From Oidiodendron maius Zn (taxonomy: Eukaryota > Ascomycota > Leotiomycetes > Myxotrichaceae): a stretch of 64,000 nucleotides of DNA. A model generated the notes under the pieces. That model did no database searches, was not told the DNA's origin, and saw nothing but the letters and a program-made list of their open reading frames with translations. The position numbers were made by a program, and so were the translations under genes. Shown in pieces: positions 23,601-35,308 of the stretch (its first letter is position 1; each line of letters opens with the position of its first letter). The stretch spans positions 558,001-622,000 of the forward strand of contig KN832877.1 in NCBI GenBank assembly GCA_000827325.1, written 5' to 3'.

Positions 23601-23836
23601 GCCTTTCTGTCATCAGGGGCTAACAACTTATGCAGTGTCAAGGACCTGCCACAGGAGGTAAAGGAAGGCCTACAGATCATTCACGTCCAGTATGTGTTGC
23701 ACAAGACAACCCCCTCTCTGAACCAAAGCTGACCGCTCATACCCACAGGCATATTTGGGAGGCGATGCGCTACGTGTGGCCAGAATCTCACTGGCCTGGC
23801 GAGGAGAATCTCGCGGGCATCGAGAGTCGACTGTGA
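20623..23836 (+). CDS. LONP2: Peroxisomal ATP-dependent Lon protease
   Basis: Exons 20623..21091, 21141..22263, 22318..22577, 22627..22879, 23005..23269, 23320..23406, 23465..23580, 23636..23689, 23749..23836, 904 aa. In order: Lon N-terminal substrate-binding domain ([15 protein letters not shown] at the start), AAA+ domain with Walker [10 protein letters not shown] near residue 457 and Walker [10 protein letters not shown], then the Lon protease domain with the catalytic dyad S794 (DGPSAG) and K835 (GGIKEK). The protein ends in SRL, a peroxisomal targeting signal type 1, and has no mitochondrial presequence. It therefore belongs to the peroxisomal Lon group (Penicillium Pln, mammalian LONP2), which degrades damaged matrix proteins and supports matrix import and pexophagy. 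Each exon junction restores family sequence; the catalytic serine begins exon 6. Confidence 0.95.
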
Positions 23837-26800
23837 TCCCCTGGTAAGGCAGAGAGAGATAGAGGTGAGCTCTTCTTAATGGCAGCCCAGATCACTTGTT
23901 TCTGGGTCGTGCGGGGTCAATTTCTGTATCTATAAACTCTATGTGTTGTTCCCAGTATGCCAAGTTTGCATGACTCCGCCTCAAGGCACCCGTTATCTGT
24001 CTGTGAGTGAGAATGAGGCACGACATATGCACGTCACTAGCTCCTACGTCTAGCATTGTTAGGCCATTTCCCGGCCAGGTCGCACTCAAGCGGGTGTAGA
24101 ACCTTCATCAGCAGTCTGTCGTGCGCGAGGGGAGGAAGACCGGGAGAATCGAAGCCACAAACCACCTCCGTCACACAAGAGAGTATGTGATACAGTGCCA
24201 CATGCTTCCGGCCTTGCTTACGGCAGGCCGTCTGCGACACCCGGGCGCGCAGCAACGATTTCCTGCTGGCTGCGGCGCAGGAAGGGTCCGCATAGAGAAG
24301 GTGCGTGAGAGAGAGGCTGAAGCCTCGCGCATCGGACGAACTAGAGGGGCCGCACGATGTGGGATGCGTCTAAGCAACTGTCCCCAGAATCGGCGGAAGG
24401 CCGCACGCTGCTGGCCGCACAGCTAGGCGCCCCCTCCTTCCTACGTTACACCGCGCCACCACCAGATTCTAATCCGATCTACGATGTGCTCTAATGTATC
24501 TGTGTTTCCAGTTCATGTGCTGTAATGCCGGCAGCACACTACTATGTACGGCGGTAGATATGCCGTCGCTTTCGTATCGCCTCGCCTATTGGTGAAGGTC
24601 ACTGGACGTCACAGCACCGCAAATGGCCCTCCTTGTTGGCGATTCACCGTCCTAGTGGATGTCGATCCGTGGCCTCATCTAAGAGAAATGAGAGACATTG
24701 CGAGGGTGAATGGATGTTCGCGCGTGCGTGATTTGTGCGACTTGAAATTGTAATCTCTTACTGTACGGCGGAAGTGCCGACACCAGGCGAGGGTTCCTGC
24801 TCTTACAATCATAGATTGGCCTATACTAAGCGGTATATGCTGCAGGCCAGCAGCCACTCGTAGATCTTACCCGCGACTAAAGCGCGCAGAGGGCCTACGG
24901 ATCGTAGCAAACGTTAAAATTTCCGTCGCCCGACTCCTAGCCCTGCCAAGAGCCCCTGGCGCCCGCAACTAGTTGCACTGCTAAGGTGGCAGTAGGGGAG
25001 CAGATCTGATATCGATAGTGATATCGATAGCGTATTTTGGCAACCTGGGCTGCTTTCCAGGTGATTTCCCGCCCAAACGCGGCGATTTTCGGGCTAATCC
25101 TCTCGGGAGGCTGGGGTTTTCAGGCGCCCAGCAGCACCAACACCTGAGCCGGAGAGTTGCGATCTATACGAAAGAGGACTGCTGCTGGGCCGCGGACTCA
25201 GCTCTGTTCGTAGTAAAGAGGACGGCTCCGCCTGTGTGGCAGACCTAATCTCGCGGCCACGGACCACCTCATCTCCTCCCTGCGCCGCATCCGCCAAAGG
25301 GAAATGGCGTTAACGGCTGTTCCACCTATCGCGCCGGACCGGGGTCTGCTATTACCACCGAAAATTCAATATTGCCAAGGGACCAAATTTTTGTCAGGGT
25401 CAGGATGATCGCCGCACGGTTGGTTCCGATTGATGGAACTGCTCGGATCCTGCGTATGTAGCGCAGTGTGGATGGTGAACCACATTGTCGGATATGAGTG
25501 GCGACGGCACCTTGCTGGATGACGATGCGGGCCATCGTATTTGAAATTCATCGGCCTGCTGTTTCGGCGGTTTTAATTTTTCCATTCTGTTGCATTTCTT
25601 TTTCCTTCCCCGGCGGTCGACAGGGAACACAGATAACGGCGCCTGAATGGGCGGTAGATGGTAGATGGAGACTCCGACGTAGAACTATTGATATTGACAT
25701 TAGCCATCGCGTAGGAAGAGTGGCAGGCCGTGCCGGGATGGGGTTATTGGCAAGTTCATCGTGGGTGAAGGATACTAGTGCTTGTCAGTTCGGTAGAGAG
25801 CCCGCGGGGCAACTATTGATTTCTAGAGGCGTCGATCGCGATGTTTGATATTGCGTCTGTCCATGAGGCACTTCAGCCCACTGTAGCCGTGTCCACGGGC
25901 ATGTCTCTACCGTGTGTGGCGGAGGCTGGCGGAAGGGTCACGAACCGTTCTTATACCAGAATACCTGGGTACAGAGCTGAGTATTTATTGTCGTCAGCGC
26001 CACAGGACAGGTCACCTGCAGTGAGACGAGGCACGGCCACAGAGACGTGGCGGACACAATGCCTCCGCTCCTTCGTAACCCCAACTCAAACTCAACCAGT
26101 TTGGACACATCTCGCAGACCTCAAGGTGCTCGGTTCTTCGGCGCTCTTCCGGAGACTTACTAAACGGGATCGAGGGACGGGCGCCGACCAGGACCGGGCC
26201 AGACTTATTCAAATCACAATGCCATTTCCTTGACCTCGTCATGGCGCCGCTTTGCGTAGCGTGCTGGATGTGGCAGGCAACCTGGCTGAATACTGGTACC
26301 CTCTCCACAATGGTAATAATATGGGGTAGGGGGGAAACGCTCACAAGTCTGGCTGGCCCTCCTCTAGCCCGCCTTCGGTAGTACTTGAGCCCTGAGGGTG
26401 GCAGCAGCCCTTCAGGACGACCTGGGCTCGCCTTGCCTAACTAAGCACACCTGGGCCCCTGTGCGACGCACGACCAGGGCCAGCAGTTCAGGGCAGCGCC
26501 GGTGTCAGGCGGTTGGGACTAACGCCGTTGGCCTGTTCCACGATTCTGGCTGGACGACGGTAGCTCCCAGTGGCGAAGATGGAGGGCTGGCGGCGTGCTG
26601 TAGTGCGGTTGGAGTGACCTGCAGCAGCTCTGCACGAGCCCGCTGGGCGCTGGGGCCGGGGATCAGGTCAGCCTGCTTGCCAGGGGCACTTGGGACGAGC
26701 AGGGAAGATGAGGATCGCCAAGAGGGGGGAAATGGTGGTTGCCCTCTTGCGCCAGATCCAGTTCCAGGCAGCCGGCCATGATATGAGATCCCAGGATGCT

Positions 26801-28083
26801 ACCGGCGGCACACCAGCATATTGCATGCACGAAGGGAGGCAGGGCGTGTCACAGCGTGCCAAGAAGCCCCAGATGTCTTAAAGTAGCTAATTGCATCGAA
26901 GCAGAAAGCGCCGAAAGACATGAAGATCCAAGACGGCGGACGGGGGTGTCGGTGGAGGGGAGCAGCTGGAGCCCCCAAGAAGCCTCCAGTTCTAGCCGCA
27001 GCAGCCAGACAGACAAATGCGTGCTGAGCATGTTCATCAAGGACAGGGAGGCCGGCAGGCAGAGCCAGGACATGGGCCTAGAGAGGGTTGGGTTTATGGC
27101 TTGCTTGCCGTCCTGTTCATCATTATAGTCTCCATGACGGCCGGCGGCGTGAAGGATCGCTCCCCGCTTCTCTTAAGGTACCCGCCGCTTCACCAGGAGA
27201 TACTTTATACTTGTATGTATCGTTGTGGTGCGGGCGGGACTTCAATTTTTTTTTTTGCAAAAAACGCAAGAGAACATTCCACAGGCTATCCTTCTCTCCT
27301 CGATCCAGTCGGCACTGAGGCCCCTATATCTTTCCTCTGGAATTGGCGTTGTCGACCTAGGATTTGCTCTCTACGTCTAACTCTCTCGCCTGTCGGTGAT
27401 ATATCACATATCATACACATCTCGTCCTCTGCCCCTCTGCGTGGCTGAACACCTCTTCATCAGATCCTCCGGAACGTATTTGCCCTGGGCGAAGGGCAGT
27501 CCAGAACATCCGCCAGGGCTCAGTACTTCCACGTTGCACCTTCTCTGCATCTGCACCTGAGCAAGCCTCGTAAGTCACACACCCACACGTCTCGCATCTG
27601 TTGTATTACCTTCAGTACGAGGGCTTGCCCTGTTATGTCTCGGACTGACTCCGGGTCAAGGCACTCGATCTAGAAAGGCTCGCAGGCTTGCGCTTTGCCA
27701 ACCCTGAAGGCCCTTCCTCTCACTTCAAGTGCTGTGGTTCAACCGTGAGCAAGGCCCGCCCCCAGATATGGCTTCATTACTAAATGCGTCTGACTAGACT
27801 CCGGCCTATTTAACATCCAGCGCGTGACACCTCGTACAAGGCCTCAGCTCCGTAAAACTACGCGGAAAGCCATCCTAGAGGCGGCGCTGGCATTAACGCA
27901 ACAGCTTCAAGTCAAGCGTCTTGATAGCGAGTTCCTTTCTACAGCTTGCAGAGCATGCTAGGTTGATATAGCAAAAGATTTCTTCATCAAGCTGTACCCA
28001 TTTTACCCTGCAGAGCTGGGTTACTTGGGGATCGCCAGTAATCTTGTTAGACCACGGTCACTATCATCAGCCCGATTATTTCC
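23837..28083. other. Gene-free GC-rich region and long leader upstream of the PAS/Zn2Cys6 regulator
   Basis: More than 4 kb without any recognisable protein. Frames here are short, overlap on both strands and have no family text. A 12-bp unit, gatatcgatag(t/c), is tandemly duplicated at 25008-25031, and a T-rich tract lies near 27247-27257. From roughly 27280 the plus strand becomes pyrimidine-rich and looks like a 5' leader. It contains a good candidate leader intron at 27570-27615 (GTAAGT..TTCAG, 46 bp). I infer an extended promoter plus an intron-containing leader for the gene at 28084; an unannotated non-coding transcript is also possible. Confidence 0.45.
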
Positions 28084-30357
28084 ATGCAATCCTTAACTTA
28101 TCCCGGCGGCAATTTGAACATCTCGCTCGGCGAACGGCGGGGAAGATTAGACCTGGCGCCTTCTCTCGATCTGAGCTGGACCAGAGCGGCGTCCGACTGC
28201 GTCTATTCAAGGGCCTATCCCTCGCCGCCCATGTCAGGATCTCCTCCGCTTCCTCCAAGAAGTAATCCTAAATCCAGCAACCCCGATATCAGAAACTATG
28301 TATCGGCTGGGCAGGACCATGGTCCGCGGCCCTCGACGGCGCAGCAGGAGTACCAGGAGGGAGGCATGGGACCGCCTGTGCAAGCCTTTCAAGACCGGTC
28401 TCAAGTCTCATACGCTCCTTATAGACCAGGAGATGTGACGCCGCAACTCCACTATCAGCAGCCACAACAACATCAACACCAACGACTACACGCTCCAGTG
28501 CAGCAGCCCGTACAGCACATGTATCCGGCACCGGGTCCGTCCCAATTCTCCCCACCAGAGAGACCGCCAATGCAACGGCCAATTTTCTCTCCTACAAGAG
28601 CCCAAAGGAAGACGAAGGGTCATGTAGCGTCAGCTTGCGTACCATGCAAAAAGGCGCATCTCAGGTGAGCCTCGTAAATCCAGATTGTAATGAATTAACT
28701 AACAGATGTCAGATGTGACGGTACGTGTAATAATCTTCTGTTATATCTGCAATCTTCGGACAACCATATCTTGTATATAACATGTATTTGCCACATTGAC
28801 CAACGCGTATACTTCACATGGCAAATGGCCATATTGCGAGCCTGGGACTATGAAAGGCAATTACGCTCCCAAAGCGAATTCAAACGCCGACGCATCGAAA
28901 TACCCAGCGTTTATATATGAGGATGTGTTGTTTTCTACATTGCGATCTTTCCTATTGTGCTCAAGTGAGCATAATCACTGCAAGATATCCTCCGATAATC
29001 AATCACCTTTTAAGACCGCTTAAATTCAGGAAGCAATATCTCCACTGCTCAGCACTCTAAAGCATATGTGTTAATATTATTGGACTAAATTTGCTAACTG
29101 GCTCCTTTAGCTCAGCGGCCCTGTTCTCGTTGCCTCTCTAATGGTAAGGAAGAGATGTGTATTGATGTTCAGCACAAGAAAAGGGGAAGACCTCGGTTAC
29201 GGGACGAAAGGGAGCCACGTTACGACATTTTTGGTCCCAGTTATCCCCCACCTCCAGACAATATGTCGAGAAGGCCGCTATTGTCATATAGCGATGCCCC
29301 TTATCCCGCTCTTGGAGGGTCCCAGCAAGTACCCGGCTCTTATAGGGTACTGAAATCACAAAGTGGAATGAGTGAATCCACGTCGCCGAGGCATATGGAG
29401 CAGGCTATATTATCGCCTATAGAAGCCCATATGTACGGGTCAATGATGCCTCCAACCCAACGAATGTTTCCTGTACAAGAACCCATCTGCGCCTACTTAA
29501 ATATGGAAATGCAGATTGCTAAATCAACTTCTGGGTTCAGTGAGACGATTGGCGTCCAGTCTGTGGTGACAAGGAGGTTACATGACATTGTCAGCGCCAA
29601 CGAACGGGACAAGATCACACGCCTGCAGGAGCAACTCGAGGAAGAAAAACGTCAGAGGGAACCAAATTATCTGCCACCTATATATCTGAAGGTCGAAGAG
29701 GATCGGTTGATTCAGTCAGTCTCGTTTGGGCCAGAAGATATGGCGCATTTCAAATTGGATCGCCAGGAGAGGATAACATTCCAAGGCCCAGATGGACAGC
29801 AGCGAGCCTTCCTGGTCCGGGTCGGCCTTGCGAAGAAGGAATCGACATACTTCATTATCCTTCTCCTTGATTTATCCATGACTTCACAAGCATACCCACT
29901 TCCATCGTCCTATTCTCGGGATGCACAATATGGGTACCTACCTCAGCAAGTTTCGAATTCCATCCCTTCTCAATACATGGCAAGTCCCCCTTACGGTGAC
30001 CAGCGTGGGGAAATGGCAGCATATAGAACAGCAGGTCTCTCAGGTTCCAACATCCCGCCTTCTATGAATATCCCTACATACACCCAAGGACCCATGCGGC
30101 AAGATTACATTCCGAGCCAGATTCCACATCAATCGCCGCGGACTGAGCCGCCGCCACCACCGTCTCAACCACCCCCACAGACACACCCACAAGCAAATCC
30201 ACAGGGGCAAGGACATAATCTTCAACTCCCACCCATTCTCGGCCAACCTCGCGAGGGACAATCCACAGATCCGACGCAGCGTAGAGATGATCGAAGCAAC
30301 AGGGTCGATATTGTTGGCCTCCTGGAGAGACGGGACCATGCAGGACGTGGCCGTTGA
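28084..30357 (+). CDS. Zn(II)2Cys6 transcription factor with PAS-like domain
   Basis: Exons 28084..28664, 28713..28720, 29111..30357, 611 aa. Exon 2 is only 8 nt. The zinc cluster is C185-x2-C188-x6-C195-x5-C201-x2-C204-x8-C213 (ACVPCKKAHLRCD), followed by the basic KKRGRPRLRD linker. Residues about 320-450 form a PAS-like region (starting PICAYLNMEMQIAKSTSGF and including ANERDKITRLQEQL and REPNYLPPI). This layout is typical of a conserved Pezizomycotina C6/PAS regulator family related in build to the Ert1/Rds2 type of carbon regulators. The first 180 and last 150 residues are Pro/Gln-rich and disordered. The C3 cysteine of the cluster lies in the 8-nt exon, so correct splicing is essential for DNA binding. 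Target genes unknown. Confidence 0.87.
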
Positions 30358-31981
30358 CTATCTGCAGTCTCTAGTAGCTTCGATGTTGATTCCCTTCAAA
30401 ATCTTCTGCGTCTCTGGTTTGTGCACCACATTTACTTCAAATACCATCACCTATGAGATTATTCTTCCAAAAAACCTCGCATATTTTCTGCTCTTCCAAC
30501 CCACCAGCATTTCTGATACCCTGTTCTTGTATCATGTTGCACCCAACAGTCGTCCGCTCTCCTTTGTCCCAGGATATCAACTGTACACTACTCGCTTTTC
30601 GCACTCTCTTCCCGGCGAGACAACTCGTACCAGGACGCGAGTTATGGCCGGCGCGCATGGCGCTGGAGGTGTCTTTGGATCGGTTTAGTGGAGCGAAGGC
30701 TCTTCCTGTAGAGAACCGCTGGCGGCAGGTTGATAAATGTTTGATGAACGGCACATGAACATCTCGGAGGGGAGTTTTTTGGGAGAGGGGATATCAGAAG
30801 TTCAATGGGCCTACAGGATCTCAGGACTAGGCTCTTCGTCTAGAACCCACACTCGCTTTGCATCTACTTTGTATATACATCTCCAATATTATCTCCTCAG
30901 TCGATAATAAGTCTCACTTTTACATCGACGTGAATGACATAAATTTCGAACTGCTAGTGACAGGAGAGTGGTTTTATTTTAAGTTGCTAATTTTTATTTT
31001 AAATTTTTAACATCTCCAAGAATCATCAACGTAGAAGAGAAGCCTCAATTTGCTGGCGCGGGCAGATATTCGCGCATAATTCCCAGGCACAAACCCCAAC
31101 CAATATTATAATACCAATATATTACATTCTAACCATCCCCCTCCCATCTATTCTATCCATCCCGCTTTCATCTCTTCCTGATTCCTCATACCCCCCCGCG
31201 CCAACTTTCTCATCCTTCCCTCGGCCACTTACCCGTCGGCCCCACATCTCTTAATCCCGTCTATCTATCGAGCCTCCCCTTGTCGTGCTTGGACAATCAA
31301 TCCCCACTACCATTACCACCTCCACTTCCACTTCCACCCCCCCAGCATGCGAATTTTAAAATTCCCTGGCTGCATCTCATTTCGGAAAGACAGGAAGAGA
31401 GTTTCCACCCCCCCCCCCCCCGCCTTTCCCCTCTAGGAATTGGTGTGCTATCCCTTCGTACCCCAGGACAAGAAAGATAAAAGGTCTTACCGTGGTCGCA
31501 CGGACTGGTGTTCGGATATATTGGATGACAGGTGGGACGCTTGCATCCCCTCCCCTTTGCGGATATGATGTCTTTTTTGGGCTATATGAGGGTGGTATAT
31601 ACAGTGCCTGGCACTTGCTTAGTGACAGGATCCTGGCTTTCGGGTGTAAATTGATCGTAAAATGATGACCTGTGCGCCGCATTCACTCTGGGTCGAGACC
31701 GACGCGACCTGCTTTGTGTAAAATCCCTAAATCTCCCCCCCGCCCCGCCCAAGAAAAAGTACAGGGAGTGCGCATTATCGGCATTGTAAATGCCCCGGGT
31801 TCCTGGAGTTGTGGTGAGGATACGGAGGTTTCACTCTTACGTATTTTGTATGTGCGAGGGTACGAAGAAAGTAGACGAGGGTCTTTGGTGTATCCTGCAT
31901 GCAGGGTATCCGATATCGTTTAATTGAGGCTATTGTCTATCTGGACATCTCCGGGAAATCAAACCTGTCATGTAAAGCCAT
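30358..31981. other. Convergent intergenic region with pyrimidine-rich tracts
   Basis: About 1.6 kb between the 3' ends of the PAS/Zn2Cys6 gene and the MATE gene. The plus strand at about 31130-31430 is strongly C/T-rich, with short (CCACTTC)-like repeats near 31306-31340 and a run of 14 C at 31408-31421. No protein with recognisable features is encoded. The composition resembles a promoter or leader, so a non-coding transcript is possible. Confidence 0.45.
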
Positions 31982-34145
31982 TTAACCAACCTCATTTCTA
32001 TGCTGGGCATCCTCGACTGCCTTCTCCCAACTCGTCTGGTACAAGAAATATCCTTCAATGCTCGCAACCCTAGCACATGTTAGTTTTGTAATCTCCGCTA
32101 TCCAACTTTACTCACAAGCCTAGAGCAACTGCGACTCCGGTCCATAATCCCTCCAAGTTCCAGTGGAGTCCGAATGCGGTACCGAAGGAGATAGGCATGG
32201 CAACAACATAGTAGCAGAAGAGGTTGACGTATCCTCCAATTTCTTGCCTGCCTAGACCCCTCAGAAGGCCATTGCAATTTGCTGCTAAAGCGTCAAATAG
32301 CTGGAAGGTAACACATAACGGCAGAACGCGAGCAACAAGCTCAACAACCTCTCGATCATTAGTGAAAAGCTGGGGGATATGGTTGCGGAGGGTGAAAAGG
32401 AGGACCGCGTTGAATAGCCCGACAATGCACGCGACGCAGAAGGCCTGAATTATACTTAATTAGTATTGTCTATAGTAAGGAGATATATGAAATCTGAACT
32501 CACCACTTTCGCACTTGTCTTTGCTGCATCTGCAAGTGTTGCGCCAATGAGATTGGCGACACGCGTCGAAGCAGCAACGGATATTGGAAATGGGATCTGG
32601 AATGTGAGAGCTGTTAAGGTACTCAGTATACTCTGAGCGGCGAGATGAGTTGTCGAGAAATAGCTGGACGCGAGCGTCAGGATCTCGAATGCCAGAAATT
32701 CCGCCTCTACCATCAAAAGTCCTGGAAGGGCCAGCTTTACCATCGGACCTATGGTTTGTTAGTAGTAATCGCGGCGGATGAGAAAGAGAAAACCTGCCCC
32801 AGTTATGGAAGGCCTTCTTGGTGAGACCATTCCAACATTGCTTACCGTCTATGAAGTAGACGTAGGCAAATAGAAGTATAGGCAACAGATTGTCAGTGAC
32901 GACGACGGCAATTGGTGCTCCTACGAACCCCCAACCAAATTGCCAAACAAATAGCCAGTTCATGAAGGCATTGAGTGGTGCTGCTATGAGAAGTACATAA
33001 GTTGTCGCAGAGAAAAGCCCTTGGGCCTGGACGAAGCGTTTGCCGCTCTCAAAACATGCATATCCAGGAGCTCCAAGGACTAGAATGCGAAGATATAGAC
33101 CCGCAAGCTCTGCTGATCGCTGTTCGGGCACTATTCTCTGCAAAATTCTTTCGGCGAAGAACCAAACAAGGCCGATCGGGATTGTCAACACCCAAAGGAA
33201 GTAAACCATTCGCTGTAGCTGGAGACCGACGAGCTTTTTCTTGCCCGACCCATAAGCCTGGGCGCACAATGTATCCAAGCTAGTGGCCAAACCTTGGTAT
33301 ACGGCATAGCCTGTGATATTCGCTGTCATACTCGCCAAACTGACAGCACCAAGCTCTACCTTGCCTAGATGGCCGACTGTGAAGATACTGGCCACTGTGA
33401 GGGAGTATTGTAAAATAAAGGTCACAACGAGAGGGCTGGCGTATCTCCATAATGTCTTTGCCTCTCGCTGCCATGTTGTCTTGATCTTTCCCGTGGCTAC
33501 TGCTTCTTCCCATTGTCTATTGAGTCGTTCATGACGTGAGCGTGTAGATTCCTCGGGGCCATGACCCAGCAGGGCGGATGTTTCTGAGGGTTCTGCAGTG
33601 AAGAGTGGTGCAACCGGAGCTTCCACGTCCTCTGCAGGCCTCGGTCTCTTAGAGCTGAATATCCACCGATATAACTGGCTAATTGTACTTCGCTTGGCCG
33701 ACTCGGGGTGTTTTGGAGGGGCAAGGTGATTGTCCCTGAGGAGGCTGCGCTCCTCATCCCTCGATTGCTTCTTTTCTTTCTTGGTGAGCCAGGCAGGGTC
33801 CGATTGCTGGGGGGTTATGGCTGGCCTTGTGCCCCCAAATGCCACGAAGCTGGGCCGGCGGTAGGAATTCGCCATGGAATGTTGCGTTTCTTCTGGCCGC
33901 ACAGTTGAAGCTCCCGAGGAGCTCTCGTCGTCGGAAGTGGGGTTATCGCCCCTTTGAAAACGCCCATCGCGCTCATCTGGGCCGCCGTCGCCACTGCCCT
34001 CAGGGTCGTCGTACTCGGCAAGGTCCCGAGCAAGGGACTCTTGAGCTATGGGAGAGGCGGAGAGGTAGGAGGAGCTGAAGGGAGACCTGGCCACGGAGGA
34101 TTGCCTACTCGACCGGGCCTTGATGGGCTGGTGGGGAGTCGACAT
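31982..34145 (-). CDS. MATE-family multidrug/toxin exporter
   Basis: Exons complement(31982..32069, 32116..32444, 32504..32748, 32798..34145), 669 aa. A long hydrophilic cytosolic N-terminus of about 225 residues precedes twelve membrane segments of the MATE fold. Family motifs include GAVSLASMTANITG, GLATSLDTLCAQAYGSGK, LPGLLMVEAEFLAFE and STRVANLIGA. It resembles fungal MATE proteins such as yeast Erc1/YDR338C: an H+-coupled antiporter exporting small organic molecules or taking them into the vacuole. The junction between exons 1 and 2 can be kept in frame only with a GC donor (GGG|GCAGGT, acceptor CATAG), giving NWG-PMVKLALPG. The 3' exon (VASIEGYFLYQTSWE) is typical of the family. Confidence 0.92.
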
Positions 34146-34621
34146 TTTCTGCGGAGGGTAAGAGGGTCGGGTTGCAGGGAAGATAAAGGCTCGGGGTTAT
34201 TCGATAACGGAATGCCATCCAGGTATTATACAGAAGAGAACAAGAAGACGTGAATGGGTATCTACACATATATTTTATGGTGGTTCAGCTTAGCAGGATA
34301 TGGACCGGGGAAAAGAGAAGCACGACCCCGCCGGTTGGAGTCATAGGAAGAGAGGCCGAGAAGGGAATGCCTAAGCGGTACTTTTCTCGCCATTAACCAT
34401 AACCATAACCATGACCCCGCTAAGGGAGACCTGCACCATTGCACCACTGCACCGCTACTCCGCCAAATTACGCAACTATCTCGACATCAAGGTTGGGAGT
34501 ATGTCTTCAAAGTCTCTATAATATCCACATCCCCCGCCCTGCCGCGAACATAGCATCCCCTTTGAAAATATATAAAGCACACGGCCTATGGCTAGGACCC
34601 CATGAACTCGGCGTACTCATC
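34146..34621. other. Divergent intergenic region
   Basis: Nearly 0.5 kb between the MATE and DUF202 genes. It holds short direct repeats (ccataa units near 34397-34413, and gcacca/gcacc units near 34432-34451) and presumably both promoters. Confidence 0.4.
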
Positions 34622-35308
34622 ATGCCTCGCTCGCTGGACCACGAGCACCTGGGCGAGTAGGTACCCTCGTGAACCGGCCACTATCCGACCCCGTACCAGA
34701 CTGACAGGCTGACGGGTGGCAGGCACTTCAGCGATTCCGTCTTCTGCACACCTCCGCTGCTCGGCCCCCTGCTCTTCGAAAATGTCGACAGCGATGCCAG
34801 AGATCACTGCGCAAATGAACGAAGTAAATTCCCGGCTCCCCGCCTCCTGCACAACCTCGGGCTAACCCCCACTTCCCCAGCATTCCTCTCGTACCTCCGC
34901 CTGAGCATCTATATGGCTGTCGTCAGCCTCGCCATCGTCATCTCTTTCCATTTAAAATCCGAGCCTACGAAGCTCGAATTGCGAATGGCACGTCCCCTCG
35001 GCATAATATTCTGGCTATTAAGCTTGTCCTGTCTCGTCATGGGATTTGGGAATTATATAAAGACTGTGCAGAAGTATAGTAGGAGAGCTGCTATTGTGCA
35101 GACCGGCTGGAAAACGCAGACGGTGAGTGGGTTCCAGTTTGATGCTGATTTGTAAAGGAATGTGGTTCTCATATGAAGGACGACGCGACTCAGCCATTCC
35201 TAAACCTGACCTAATTGCTGATCATGGGCATAGGTATTCACAATAATTGCCCTGTCGATTGTTGGCGTTTGCGTGCTTTTTCTGGCGACGAACTCGAAGA
35301 GATCTTGA
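34622..35308 (+). CDS. DUF202 / YidH-family three-helix membrane protein
   Basis: Exons 34622..34656, 34723..34823, 34881..35122, 35234..35308, 150 aa. The family signature ANERTFLSYLRLSIYMAVV is rebuilt only by joining exons 2 and 3 across an intron with an ideal CTAAC branch. Three hydrophobic segments follow: AVVSLAIVISF, LGIIFWLLSLSCLVMGFG and VFTIIALSIVGVCVLFLA. The ends are short and polar. DUF202 proteins occur in bacteria and fungi, where some are the membrane part of vacuolar VTC-like polyphosphate complexes, but this small stand-alone type has no assigned function. The start ATG at 34622 is the only one giving a continuous reading through the first junction. Confidence 0.85.

Noticed and set aside
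24121-27448. Several 100-140-codon frames in the GC-rich region
   Set aside because: High GC lengthens random frames; they overlap on opposite strands and have no family similarity.
31347-31433. Short ATG frame crossing the C14 tract
   Set aside because: Only 28 codons with homopolymer-driven residues and no support.
34393-34420. Telomere-like ccataaccataacc motif
   Set aside because: The units are not TTAGGG/CCCTAA and the run is very short; treated as a simple direct repeat.
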